NCBI RefSeq assembly: GCF_010500995.1
Contig: NZ_QVMK01000027.1
Location: 1-42,000 of the forward strand
Origin: Bacteroides sp. 224
GTDB taxonomy: Bacteria > Bacteroidota > Bacteroidia > Bacteroidales > Bacteroidaceae
Reading direction: 5' to 3'
DNA: 42,000 bases
Made by a program: the position numbers and the translations under genes. Within the stretch, counting starts at the first letter, position 1. Every line of letters starts with the position of its first letter. The notes below the pieces were generated by a model. The model saw only the letters and a program-made list of their open reading frames with translations. It searched no databases and was not told where the DNA came from. Positions 24,992 through 33,523 of the stretch are shown here, in pieces.

Positions 24992-27787
24992 ATGAAAGAC
25001 AAACTACTTGAGTTTATAGAGAATCAAGACAGAAATGGTATGATAACCTTTTTGCAAGCGCTTACCATAGAGGAAAGAAGAAGCTTAGTACCTGAAATAG
25101 AGCAATACGACCAACTGTATGACGACGACAAAGAAAAGAAGCGCGCGCCCGGAGCGTGGGATAAAAGAGCCGTTAATAATATAGCTGCTTTTGTTTGCTT
25201 TCCTCCTGCCGAAGCAAAAAAAATATGGCGATGGAGGATGCCTAAACCGGAAGAATTAGACAAAATACTGCCTTGGTATTGCCCGAAAGATTTTGGCGAC
25301 TATCAATTCCTTCGCTCTTATGAGTATCTGATTAAATGGGAACAGGCCGGATATCTATCCTTAACAGAAGAGGAGATATTGTTCACGCTTCCTGCGAGCA
25401 TATTAAAACCTATACCCGGAAATCGTGGCAGGCACTATACGCTGGAGGCTATTGAAAAATACCCTATTACATTAGACGAACATATTTGGTATCTGTTTTA
25501 TGCTCCTTCTAATGTGGATTGGGCAGACAAATGGCTGGCCGATAATAAAGATAAAAAAGAAACTAAAGGCAACTGGTGCGATACCTTTATTAAATATACT
25601 TCCGAAGGACGAATTGATCGTATGCGAGTGCTTCGTGAAAGTTTGCAGACAGCCAACCGCAATTTCAATAAAACGCAAACCGGCTGGTTTGTTGATTTGT
25701 TTATGGCTTTAGAGCCAACCCAAGAAGAATTATTGAATCTTCAGGACGAACTTTTTAGTGCACTAACCAGCGTATGGTCTAAACCCGTGAGCAATACAAT
25801 GAAGTTGCTGAAGAAGCTGGCAGCAGATCAAAATTTCCGTATCAACGGATTCTTGCCATCATTGCCCATATTGCTTAGCTCGGAAGTAAAATCGGTGGTA
25901 ACTACTACATTGGCAGTGCTCGAAGTTCTTTTGAAGAAACACAAAGGGCATCAAACAGAAATAAGTATAAACCTCTGCACCGCTTTTCTGACAAAAGATG
26001 AGGCTGTTCAAAAAAAAGCAGGCGAACTATTGGTGAAGTATGCCCAACCCACTCCGGAACTAAAAGATTTGCTCGCCACTTACGTTGAACATCTTTTAAT
26101 GAATACTCGCACGCTACTCAAGAACTATCTGCCAGACACAGAACAAGCGGTGGCACTTACACCCGAAGAACCAATTATCGAACTTCGGAAACTAATTAGT
26201 GATGAAAATAAAATTCCGGAACTGAAATCGGTAGAAGATTTTGCTTTCTTTCTTGGTCAGGCAATCGACCTGTCGGAGCCCTTTCATTTCGACCATTTAC
26301 TGAACAACCTGATTGTATGGGGCAATGAAATAAAGGAGGAAGAATTGGTGTTGTTGGAACCCATATTTCAGAAAGTGTATAAAACTCTTGGTAAATGGGA
26401 AAGCCCCAAACTCGACGGAATGGCTCATATTGCATTAACCAATTATGGTGATTATCTGATACAGAAGTTTTCCGGAAAGCTAACTAAGTTGGCAAAGATG
26501 AAAGAGAAATATGCGGCAATTGAGCTAAAAAGAGCACAAAACAGTAAAAACTATAAAAAGCGAGCGGTGAATATCGAAGAGCGAGATGTAAGTATCTACC
26601 TGAAAGGTTTTCATCAGATAGCCATCGAAGCTGTTGACAGAATAAAGAAACAGCATAAATTGCCTTTACTGTCTACTCCCACCCATTTGCCTGTTTGGAT
26701 AGATGCTTCAGTGCTGGTAGAGAGATTGGTTATGTATCAGCAGCAACATATTGCTCCTGTCGATATGGATATGCAGTTAGCCATACAGCGCTGTGCATTA
26801 GAAGAAACCGGAGAAGCACTGCAAAAGGCTCGCAAACAGCTATCCGGTGAGTTGAAAGAATTAATGATCTTTCTTTTAGATACTTCCGCAATTCCTCAAG
26901 GAGCTTTCGCACATCTGGCTTGGTGGGCTACGGTGGCTCTTACTCGTTTGTCTTCTCAGATATCAACCAAGCTGCAAGAGTCCGAATACAAACGAATCCC
27001 TCAGGAGTGTTTTACCGGAAATTATCAATGGGTTGTTTTTATGGAAGATTATATGACCTATGAATATAATCCGGAGATAAGAGGTTACGATAGCTATCCG
27101 GCACAAAGAGCAAAAGTAGGAATGAATACTCCCAAATGTGAATATAATGAAGATGAGCATCCGCTATTTTATGAATATCTTCTACAAGATAGCATACAAA
27201 GTGAACCTGTTGATTTCCTTTTTGGAGCTATTCCCAATAATCCGGATATGCTATTAAGCCAACTGACAACCTACTTTGCCAATTGCGATATGTGGGGGGT
27301 GGGAGAGCAGCATATAGCATTTCAGGTGGCACGTGTACTGCAAGAATCAAATACTCCTTTCCGCGAGATGCATTATTTTTCCTTTGCCTGTTTATTATTG
27401 GGCAAAGCTAAAACCTGTCAGGATTATGCTTTCAGCATTTGGCTGGAAAAAGTATCTGCCGATACGCTCGATTCTTGCAAATTAGGAAAAGTCTTGGGCA
27501 AACTCGAATCGTTAGAGCTATTTCCTTTGAAAAGACTTACCGATTTAATGACTGCCAGTATGCTGAGAGTAAGCGATAAACATAACAAAGCGCTATTCTC
27601 AATGATTGAATCTTTATTGGCCGAACTTAAACCACAACCAATAAAGAACTTAAAGAAACTGCTGGAAATATACAAAGAGTTGTTGGCACTGACAAAAGAA
27701 AAACCTGGTGCAGAGACCATTAAGCAATTAAACATTTGGACATTCGAGTCCAACTTAAAGAAAGTAATTAAACAAATACTCAAATAA
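24992..27787 (+). CDS. DUF6493-like large cytoplasmic protein, 931 aa
   Basis: This long, mostly alpha-helical soluble protein has no signal peptide. I place it in the DUF6493 group by overall character, its opening (KDKLLEFIENQDRNGMITFL, PEIEQYDQLY) and its SWIM-gene partner; the family name is from memory. Residues ~230-400 look like HEAT/ARM-type helical repeats (LSSEVKSVVTTTLAVLEVLL, AVQKKAGELLVKYAQPTPEL). No nuclease, ATPase or other catalytic motif is evident. E. coli has a loosely comparable pair, YehI (MolR-like) and the SWIM protein YehQ, near a MoxR-type ATPase and a VWA protein; no such ATPase or VWA gene is present here. The downstream SWIM gene starts 9 bases after the stop, so the two are an operon. 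Function unknown. Confidence 0.75.
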   Translation: MKDKLLEFIENQDRNGMITFLQALTIEERRSLVPEIEQYDQLYDDDKEKKRAPGAWDKRAVNNIAAFVCFPPAEAKKIWRWRMPKPEELDKILPWYCPKDFGDYQFLRSYEYLIKWEQAGYLSLTEEEILFTLPASILKPIPGNRGRHYTLEAIEKYPITLDEHIWYLFYAPSNVDWADKWLADNKDKKETKGNWCDTFIKYTSEGRIDRMRVLRESLQTANRNFNKTQTGWFVDLFMALEPTQEELLNLQDELFSALTSVWSKPVSNTMKLLKKLAADQNFRINGFLPSLPILLSSEVKSVVTTTLAVLEVLLKKHKGHQTEISINLCTAFLTKDEAVQKKAGELLVKYAQPTPELKDLLATYVEHLLMNTRTLLKNYLPDTEQAVALTPEEPIIELRKLISDENKIPELKSVEDFAFFLGQAIDLSEPFHFDHLLNNLIVWGNEIKEEELVLLEPIFQKVYKTLGKWESPKLDGMAHIALTNYGDYLIQKFSGKLTKLAKMKEKYAAIELKRAQNSKNYKKRAVNIEERDVSIYLKGFHQIAIEAVDRIKKQHKLPLLSTPTHLPVWIDASVLVERLVMYQQQHIAPVDMDMQLAIQRCALEETGEALQKARKQLSGELKELMIFLLDTSAIPQGAFAHLAWWATVALTRLSSQISTKLQESEYKRIPQECFTGNYQWVVFMEDYMTYEYNPEIRGYDSYPAQRAKVGMNTPKCEYNEDEHPLFYEYLLQDSIQSEPVDFLFGAIPNNPDMLLSQLTTYFANCDMWGVGEQHIAFQVARVLQESNTPFREMHYFSFACLLLGKAKTCQDYAFSIWLEKVSADTLDSCKLGKVLGKLESLELFPLKRLTDLMTASMLRVSDKHNKALFSMIESLLAELKPQPIKNLKKLLEIYKELLALTKEKPGAETIKQLNIWTFESNLKKVIKQILK

Positions 27788-27796
27788 AGAATAAAC

Positions 27797-29137
27797 ATGG
27801 AAGATTTACTTACCTATCAATATGCAATGCCCTCCAGTCTTGTTAAAAAAGGAAATGCGGAGGAACTGTTTTTAGCTAAATATAGCGAAATTCAAAAGAA
27901 TACCGATGCTCCCTGTTTCTTTTGGGGGAATGTGAAGAATCCGTTTATCATGGCTCGTTGCCTGATAACCTTGTCGAACATCGTGAAATCCAGTTTCAAT
28001 ATGTCTCCTTTCCAAATGGCTTTATTGAAAGACCCTATTGTTACTGCCGGTAATAGTTGTGTTCGTTTCGAAGGCTTTTCACATTGTGCCGGAGTTTATG
28101 CACGTGTGGATGTTCTTCCGGATGGACTGGATGGTGAATTCCTCGAAAATGGAACCACTAATGTTGACTTTAACCAACCAATGCTTATGGCTTTGGGGGG
28201 TATCCGGCAGAATGAGAATGTATTGCTTTCCATTGGTCAGAAAGAGGTCGGTCTTCATCTGGAAGGTGAGAAAGTGATAGAACGTAAAGTACCTTTGCCA
28301 ACCAAATGGATTAAAGGATTAAGCACAGTTCAAATATATCTGTCCAAGGCGGAGCGAGTACATACTTTTAATAAGATACAGACTCAACAACTTTTCCGCG
28401 GTATCCCTAAAGGGCAAGTGAAGAACGACTATTACTTAGTGGTTCGGGGTAATACGCCCATGTTTACACCGGTAAAATCGCTTAATGCCATTTGTGTGGG
28501 TGGTTTGCATCGGTTACGTTTGCTGGAACCCTTATTGCCTTATATAGATAAGATGCAGGTATTTCCGCATCCTACCATGCAATCTACTACTTGGCAGCTT
28601 TATTTCGGTGATGTCCGTTTTAGCTTTTCCCTTTCTCGTGATGCTTGGCGAGGGTTCTCGGGCGAGGGTGCTGCATTAGAGGCACTGATTAATGATGTTT
28701 CCGACGAATGGATTGATGCGCTCGATAAGTACGCATACGCCAATCAGGCTTTCAACCCCACCTTGTTTGCTATTGAAGAGGATATGGCCTTTGATACGGT
28801 TGATAACCTAACCGCACGACTGGCAGCGATGGGATTGCTTGGCTTTGATCTGGATGAGAATAGGTTTTTCTATCGTCGTTTGCCGTTTAAGCTGAACCGC
28901 ATTATGAGTTTAAATCCCCGAATGAAAGGAGCCAATAAACTGATAGAAGATGGTAAAATAGAAATCATCAGTCAAACAAAAGGTAGGGTAGAGGCTCGTG
29001 TAGAAGGGAGTGGAGTACGCCATACCGTGATTCTGGACGAGAAAGGAGAAAGGTGTACTTGCGAATGGTATAGTAAATATCAGGGAGAGAGAGGGCTTTG
29101 TAAGCATGTATTGGCGGTGAAGAAGCTAACTAAATAA
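27797..29137 (+). CDS. SWIM zinc-finger protein
   Basis: This 446-aa soluble protein ends in a SWIM zinc-binding motif: Cys420-x-Cys422 (CTCEWY), then Cys435-x-His437 (LCKHVL), spacing C-x-C-x12-C-x-H. SWIM motifs bind nucleic acid or protein partners. The preceding ~415 residues are not recognisable beyond a general likeness to SWIM proteins that pair with DUF6493/MolR-type partners (QYAMPSSLVKKGNAEELFL opening). No nuclease or helicase motif is seen. It follows the DUF6493-like gene after 9 bases and is the last gene of that transcript. A long two-layer inverted repeat begins 16 bases after its stop. A role in DNA- or stress-related processes is possible but not shown. Confidence 0.82.
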   Translation: MEDLLTYQYAMPSSLVKKGNAEELFLAKYSEIQKNTDAPCFFWGNVKNPFIMARCLITLSNIVKSSFNMSPFQMALLKDPIVTAGNSCVRFEGFSHCAGVYARVDVLPDGLDGEFLENGTTNVDFNQPMLMALGGIRQNENVLLSIGQKEVGLHLEGEKVIERKVPLPTKWIKGLSTVQIYLSKAERVHTFNKIQTQQLFRGIPKGQVKNDYYLVVRGNTPMFTPVKSLNAICVGGLHRLRLLEPLLPYIDKMQVFPHPTMQSTTWQLYFGDVRFSFSLSRDAWRGFSGEGAALEALINDVSDEWIDALDKYAYANQAFNPTLFAIEEDMAFDTVDNLTARLAAMGLLGFDLDENRFFYRRLPFKLNRIMSLNPRMKGANKLIEDGKIEIISQTKGRVEARVEGSGVRHTVILDEKGERCTCEWYSKYQGERGLCKHVLAVKKLTK

Positions 29138-29152
29138 CTAAAAAAACGAGAA

Positions 29153-29293
29153 TGTGTCAAAAGTCCCAATTAATGATAAAATACGATTTGAACACAGAGA
29201 CACAAAGGCACAGAGTCTCTCATTTTTAGTGAGTTAATTCTCTGTGCCTCCGTTTCTCTGTGTTCAAATCATAAATAATATCATTTTGACACA
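29153..29293. terminator. Two-layer inverted repeat between convergent genes
   Basis: The inner arms 29185-29215 and 29240-29270 match at 28 of 31 positions. Perfect outer 10-bp arms (TGTGTCAAAA at 29153-29162 and TTTTGACACA at 29284-29293) enclose them. The left inner arm contains 8-bp units (ACACAGAG, ACACAAAG, GCACAGAG). It lies between the ends of the SWIM gene (plus) and the DUF2264 gene (minus) and probably ends both transcripts. It is related to the element at 11341. Confidence 0.88.
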
Positions 29294-29317
29294 CCTCCGG
29301 ATAGAAGAAAGAAAATT

Positions 29318-30553
29318 TTATTTCTTAAGTGCTTTATCAGCTCCTACATCTATTCCTTTCCAGGCTTTTAGATTAGTCCATTCAGTGAAAGGATCACTCC
29401 AAAAAGGATCATCGGCCGGTAAGCCCAGCGGAAGCAGCCCCATTGAACATAGGTAAATACTTCCTGTGTTTATATAAGATTCCGACATGTTGATCTGGGA
29501 ACCGGAAAAACCAATTCTTAACCAACCATTTTCATCAAATGTATCTTTAGATTTTGTTTGATTACGAATAACTGCTGTGAGTGCACAGCGTACTTGTGCC
29601 GGGGTTACCTTTTGGGGTAGAATTCCTTGCAAGGCAGCTTGTGCCAACGCATGAAATGCTCCGAAGCGATATACAATGGAACGACCTACTGCCGGATATG
29701 TACCTTCGGGAGAAATCTGGCGTTCCAGTTGTTCGGCATAACGAGTGTGGCGTGCTAACTGAAGAGGAAGAAAAGCAGCATCCTCCAGGTTATGTTTTTT
29801 CATAATCCGCAGTACATCAGTCAGCATTGGGTGAATAACAAAACTATTGTAATAGTCCATGTGAAATGCAGGACCATCGCCATACTGTGCATCACCTTTG
29901 TACCATTCGTCTCTAAAGCGTACAACACCATTTGTTAACCGTTCCATGTCACACTCTCCTGTGAATTCCAGGATGGCGGCTTCTACCGTGGAGGCAAATA
30001 ATAGCCAGTTGTTTTGCCAGGGGGGAATAACACGTGTACGTTTTAGTTCGGTAATCATTCGTTCTTTAGACTCTTCATCTAAGTTACCCCAAAGTTGTTT
30101 GGGGGCTCTTAATAGTCCTTGTGCCAGAAAAGCTGCATCTACCAATGGCTGATAAGCCCGGTTATCGAATACCAGATAATCTTTGGCTTCCGGATTAACC
30201 GCATTTTTAAGCCCGTTAACAGCTAATTCGATATATTTTTCGCGCAACTTGCCTTCATCTGTATTGTCCGGACCTAATTCTAACCAGGGAGCCATTCCGC
30301 AAAGCAAGCGTCCAACAGCTTCCAGATAAGATACCTGCATACGCAGTGTGTCTTTAGACAAAGATTCAAAAGGCATGTTTTGCTTCAGTTGGTCGTTAGC
30401 CAGATTAGTCAGTACAGGGTCGGCAATATTTGCCATTGTATTTACCCAGAAAGCACGATCTTCTGCTCCGGTAGGCGGTGTGTCGTTTACCGGAGTAGTT
30501 TGGCAAGCCATCAAAATGCATACAATGCACAGAAAAGCAATACTCTTTCTCAT
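29318..30553 (-). CDS. DUF2264 family lipoprotein (possible glycoside hydrolase)
   Basis: This 411-aa lipoprotein (ILMAC, Cys17) belongs to the DUF2264 family: AFWVNTMANIADPVLTNLA near the N-terminus, WLELGPDNTDEGKLRE, PPWQNNWLLFASTVEAAIL, QYGDGPAFHMDYYNSFVIHP and RQISPEGTYPAVGRSI. The fold is expected to be an (alpha/alpha)6 barrel. I believe related proteins have been assigned to a CAZy beta-glucuronidase family (GH154), but this is recall and unverified. It sits 7 bases after the end of the GH88 gene and shares its transcript, which fits a role in taking uronic acids off oligosaccharides. The secretion signal implies the periplasm or cell surface. Confidence 0.85.
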   Translation of the reverse strand: MRKSIAFLCIVCILMACQTTPVNDTPPTGAEDRAFWVNTMANIADPVLTNLANDQLKQNMPFESLSKDTLRMQVSYLEAVGRLLCGMAPWLELGPDNTDEGKLREKYIELAVNGLKNAVNPEAKDYLVFDNRAYQPLVDAAFLAQGLLRAPKQLWGNLDEESKERMITELKRTRVIPPWQNNWLLFASTVEAAILEFTGECDMERLTNGVVRFRDEWYKGDAQYGDGPAFHMDYYNSFVIHPMLTDVLRIMKKHNLEDAAFLPLQLARHTRYAEQLERQISPEGTYPAVGRSIVYRFGAFHALAQAALQGILPQKVTPAQVRCALTAVIRNQTKSKDTFDENGWLRIGFSGSQINMSESYINTGSIYLCSMGLLPLGLPADDPFWSDPFTEWTNLKAWKGIDVGADKALKK

Positions 30554-30560
30554 CTTTCTA

Positions 30561-31760
30561 TTAGATTAACTTTTTAAGTCGTAGCAATGCTTCTACAAAA
30601 TAGTAATCTGCATAAGAGAGAGGTACATCTACTTCGCTATTGCCCGGAAGGTGTCCGGTGCTGTGCATAAGTACGAAGTTATTATTTGTACCCGGTTCGG
30701 CCAGATATACAGGAGAAGCTAAAGAACGAATCTGGTCAATAGCATAGTTCAGGTATTGCTTGCTTTGAGCAGTTTTATCTAATTGAGACAGTTCGATCAA
30801 TGCCGATGCTATGATAGCAGCCGATGAAGCATCTCTTACTGTATTTGGAATGTCGGGTGCATTGAAATCCCAATAAGGAACTTTATCTTCCGGCATATTG
30901 GGGTGATTCATAATAAATTCAGCAACCTTTTTAGCGTGTTCCAAATAAGCATTGTCGCCAGTTTCACGAGCCATCATGGTATAACCATAAACCGCCCATG
31001 CTTGTCCGCGTGCCCAAGCCGATTCATCTGCATATCCCTGATGAGTGTTCTTAGCATGTGGAAGTCCGGTAATTGTATCATAAGAAATTACATGATAAGA
31101 GCTGTAATCCGGACGGAAGTGGTGTTCCATAGTCTTTTTTGCGTGACTATTTATCATATCTGAATAAAATGAATCTCCGGTTTCTTTAGCAATAAAAGAA
31201 AGGAATTCCAAATTCATCATATTATCTATAATAACAGGATATTGCCATTTATCTTTGTTGAAATCCCAAGAACGGATAAGTCCTATTTCGGGTCTGTAGC
31301 GAGTGGCCAAAGATTTAGCTCCGGTAGTCATTACATCCAAATAATGTGGATTCTTGGTTAGTCGGAAGCCATTTCCAAAGCTGCAATAGAGCATAAAGCC
31401 CACATCGTGGTTGTTTGTAACGTTTTTAGCCGGTTCTACACGACTGGTGTACATCTCGGCATATTTTTTTAGTTCCGCTGTAGGGTTGTTTTCGTAGAGG
31501 TACCATAGCTCTCCCGGGAAAAATCCGCTACACCACCAAGAGTAATTACTGGTTTTTAGTTTTCCATCTTTGTTTGTAGTGGTAGGTAGTCTGCCTTCCT
31601 GATCTTCTAAAGCCTTGGCCATAAGTATAGACTGTTGGGTGGCTACATCCAAAGAACGATTAATAACATCGGAAAGAGGTTCCTGTTTGTTTGATTGACA
31701 AGCACAAGTGCATGTTAAGAGTCCTGCAAAGAGGAGAATTGATTTAAATGTTTTTCTCAT
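30561..31760 (-). CDS. GH88 unsaturated glucuronyl/galacturonyl hydrolase
   Basis: This 399-aa lipoprotein-type enzyme (CTCAC, Cys21) removes the unsaturated uronic acid left at the non-reducing end of oligosaccharides by polysaccharide lyases. GH88 landmarks are present: WWCSGFFPGELWYLYE, TNNHDVGFMLY (catalytic-type Asp), VIIDNMMNLEFL (second Asp), HAKNTHQGYADESAWARGQAW. An upstream extension of the open frame by 78 residues was rejected: it runs through the promoter and terminator, while ATG 31760 begins a proper signal peptide (MRKTFKSILLFAGL). No lyase gene is in the window, so its substrate must be produced by enzymes encoded elsewhere. The DUF2264 gene follows directly. Confidence 0.9.
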   Translation of the reverse strand: MRKTFKSILLFAGLLTCTCACQSNKQEPLSDVINRSLDVATQQSILMAKALEDQEGRLPTTTNKDGKLKTSNYSWWCSGFFPGELWYLYENNPTAELKKYAEMYTSRVEPAKNVTNNHDVGFMLYCSFGNGFRLTKNPHYLDVMTTGAKSLATRYRPEIGLIRSWDFNKDKWQYPVIIDNMMNLEFLSFIAKETGDSFYSDMINSHAKKTMEHHFRPDYSSYHVISYDTITGLPHAKNTHQGYADESAWARGQAWAVYGYTMMARETGDNAYLEHAKKVAEFIMNHPNMPEDKVPYWDFNAPDIPNTVRDASSAAIIASALIELSQLDKTAQSKQYLNYAIDQIRSLASPVYLAEPGTNNNFVLMHSTGHLPGNSEVDVPLSYADYYFVEALLRLKKLI

Positions 31761-31788
31761 TGATAATTGGGATGTTAAGTTTGGGAGA

Positions 31789-31796
31789 CAAAGATA
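31789..31796 (-). promoter_or_regulatory. Promoter -7 box of the GH88-DUF2264 unit
   Basis: On the minus strand TATCTTTG matches the consensus exactly, 28 bases before the GH88 start codon and just after the terminator at 31821-31856. This makes GH88-DUF2264 a separate transcription unit from susCD. Confidence 0.68.
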
Positions 31797-31820
31797 GGAG
31801 TTTTTAAGGAGATTATCTAA

Positions 31821-31856
31821 AAAATAAAGGCTACTCGTTTGAGCAGCCTTTATTTT
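31821..31856 (-). terminator. Terminator after the susCD/beta-helix unit
   Basis: A 16-bp stem with one mismatch (31821-31836 with 31841-31856) and a 4-base loop, containing AATAAAGGCT, is followed on the minus strand by a T-run. It starts 14 bases past the stop codon of the beta-helix gene. Confidence 0.88.
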
Positions 31857-31869
31857 TAGGTATGATTTC

Positions 31870-33510
31870 TTATTGCGGCATATACCAACGTGGGTCACCA
31901 CATGATCTTTTTTCTGAGAAATTGGAATCTTTAATAGTAAAGTCTCCGTTTTCAGGGTCAGTGAAAAGAGTTGTTTCTGAGTCAGAGTATTCACTTAGTC
32001 CACTAATGTGGTTACTACCGCTAACCCAATCACTTGTTCTATAACAATTATCTACAGAAACAGTAGCCTTGCTTCTAATTCCTTTTACACTGGTTCCTCC
32101 CATACTTCCAAAAATTACATTTTTTAGGGAAATGGTATTTGGACCAGTTGTGGTATTACCTGCGTCTAATATGTAATCACCGGTTCCAGGAGCTTTACTA
32201 AAGGTACAATTTTCTATAGCTACACTTGTAAAGTCTGTTTCTTTAGCATAGATAAAGCTTTTACCTGTATACCAAATGGTAGAATTACTAAATGATATTT
32301 TATCAATTTTACCAACTTTACTGGCATCAACATGTATAAGACTATATGTACGTGAAGTAGCACCATAGAATATACAGTTATCAACAGTCAGCTGAGCAAT
32401 TGTTTTAACAGCCGATCCTTGAAGACGTAATGGGGAGTTCTTGAAATCATGAACAAAGCAATTTATAAACTCAATAGTATTAACATTGGTTGCATTGCTT
32501 TGGTTAATTAAGTAGTCTGATTGAATTGAAACTCCATTTTCGTTTGGATATTTTCCTGAAATTTCTACGTTTTGGAACTTGATACGAGCATGCGTATTAT
32601 TGAGATTTAGTTGTTTGATTCCAATAATAGGCTTCTTTGCTCCGGCTATACCAAAGAACTCAAATGACATGTTATCCGGTAAAGTTATAGAATTGCTATT
32701 GTAGTATGTTGCTTCAGGACTTAATGCTATTAATACAGAGTTAAATTCTCGTGCTGCTAATTCATCAAATAAAGTTTGGTTTAATGAATCGGTTGCTGCC
32801 AAGATCACAGTCTCATCATATCCTTCGGGAAGACTTACTCCGGTATTAAATGATTTATATCCTCTCTTGGCCTCTCCATTATATATATTAACAGTGTATG
32901 CAGTGGATGCTTCTAACTCATCAATAGTTACAGCACCAGCCTCAATAATATCATCATCAAAATCAATGGTTCTGATAAATGTACCTGATGCATCAAGTAA
33001 TTCTGCATGTGTAACAGCTAATCCGCCTGTCCAATTTATTGTAATGTATGTAGAACCGATAATGGTTGCAGTGATGATCTGTTCTGACTTTGTAGTGAAA
33101 TAGTAATCACTCAAATAAGCCCATTTAGAGTCATCTTTGGATGAAGACATAGCTTTAGCACGAAGATAATATTTAGTTTCACTATTTAAGGTTACAGTAA
33201 AAGGTGATTTTGTAATTGATTTATCTTCACCGTATATAATAGAACTACTATGCTCTCCCATAGCTATGTCGTCATAAAGAGAATCTTTGCTGACTTCAAT
33301 AATATAATATTCTGCTTTATTGCTGACTGTCCATGAGATTTTAACATCTGCGGCTTCAATGCTTGTACTCAGTTTGGTTACACTGAATAAGCGATCGTAT
33401 GAGCTGTCTACATCCCAATCATTTTTATCTGTACAAGAGATAAACAATAAGGCTGTCAGGAGAATATATACTCCTGACTTTAGTGTGTTATTATGATTTT
33501 TCATTTTCAT
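31870..33510 (-). CDS. Surface beta-helix lipoprotein (DUF4957/DUF5123 type)
   Basis: This 546-aa lipoprotein (LLFISC, Cys26) follows susD by 13 bases. Residues ~40-225 hold two fibronectin-III-like domains (AADVKISWTVSNKAEYYIIEV, TYITINWTGG, ASTAYTVNIYNG). The rest is a parallel beta-helix with repeated short strands (IEFINCFVHDFKNSPLRLQG, LTVDNCIFYG, ISFSNSTIWY, VAIENCTFSK), ending in FTIKDSNFSEKRSCGDPRW. That arrangement matches proteins annotated DUF4957/DUF5123 in pectin utilization loci, thought to bind glycan at the surface. No lyase catalytic residues could be identified, so it may be a binding protein rather than an enzyme. It is co-transcribed with susC and susD. Confidence 0.82.
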   Translation of the reverse strand: MKMKNHNNTLKSGVYILLTALLFISCTDKNDWDVDSSYDRLFSVTKLSTSIEAADVKISWTVSNKAEYYIIEVSKDSLYDDIAMGEHSSSIIYGEDKSITKSPFTVTLNSETKYYLRAKAMSSSKDDSKWAYLSDYYFTTKSEQIITATIIGSTYITINWTGGLAVTHAELLDASGTFIRTIDFDDDIIEAGAVTIDELEASTAYTVNIYNGEAKRGYKSFNTGVSLPEGYDETVILAATDSLNQTLFDELAAREFNSVLIALSPEATYYNSNSITLPDNMSFEFFGIAGAKKPIIGIKQLNLNNTHARIKFQNVEISGKYPNENGVSIQSDYLINQSNATNVNTIEFINCFVHDFKNSPLRLQGSAVKTIAQLTVDNCIFYGATSRTYSLIHVDASKVGKIDKISFSNSTIWYTGKSFIYAKETDFTSVAIENCTFSKAPGTGDYILDAGNTTTGPNTISLKNVIFGSMGGTSVKGIRSKATVSVDNCYRTSDWVSGSNHISGLSEYSDSETTLFTDPENGDFTIKDSNFSEKRSCGDPRWYMPQ

Positions 33511-33523
33511 TATTCAATTAAGC

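Noticed and set aside
31761..31994. N-terminal extension of the GH88 gene by 78 codons
   Set aside because: It crosses a strong terminator and a promoter and overlaps the end of the beta-helix gene; the internal ATG at 31760 starts a normal lipoprotein signal.
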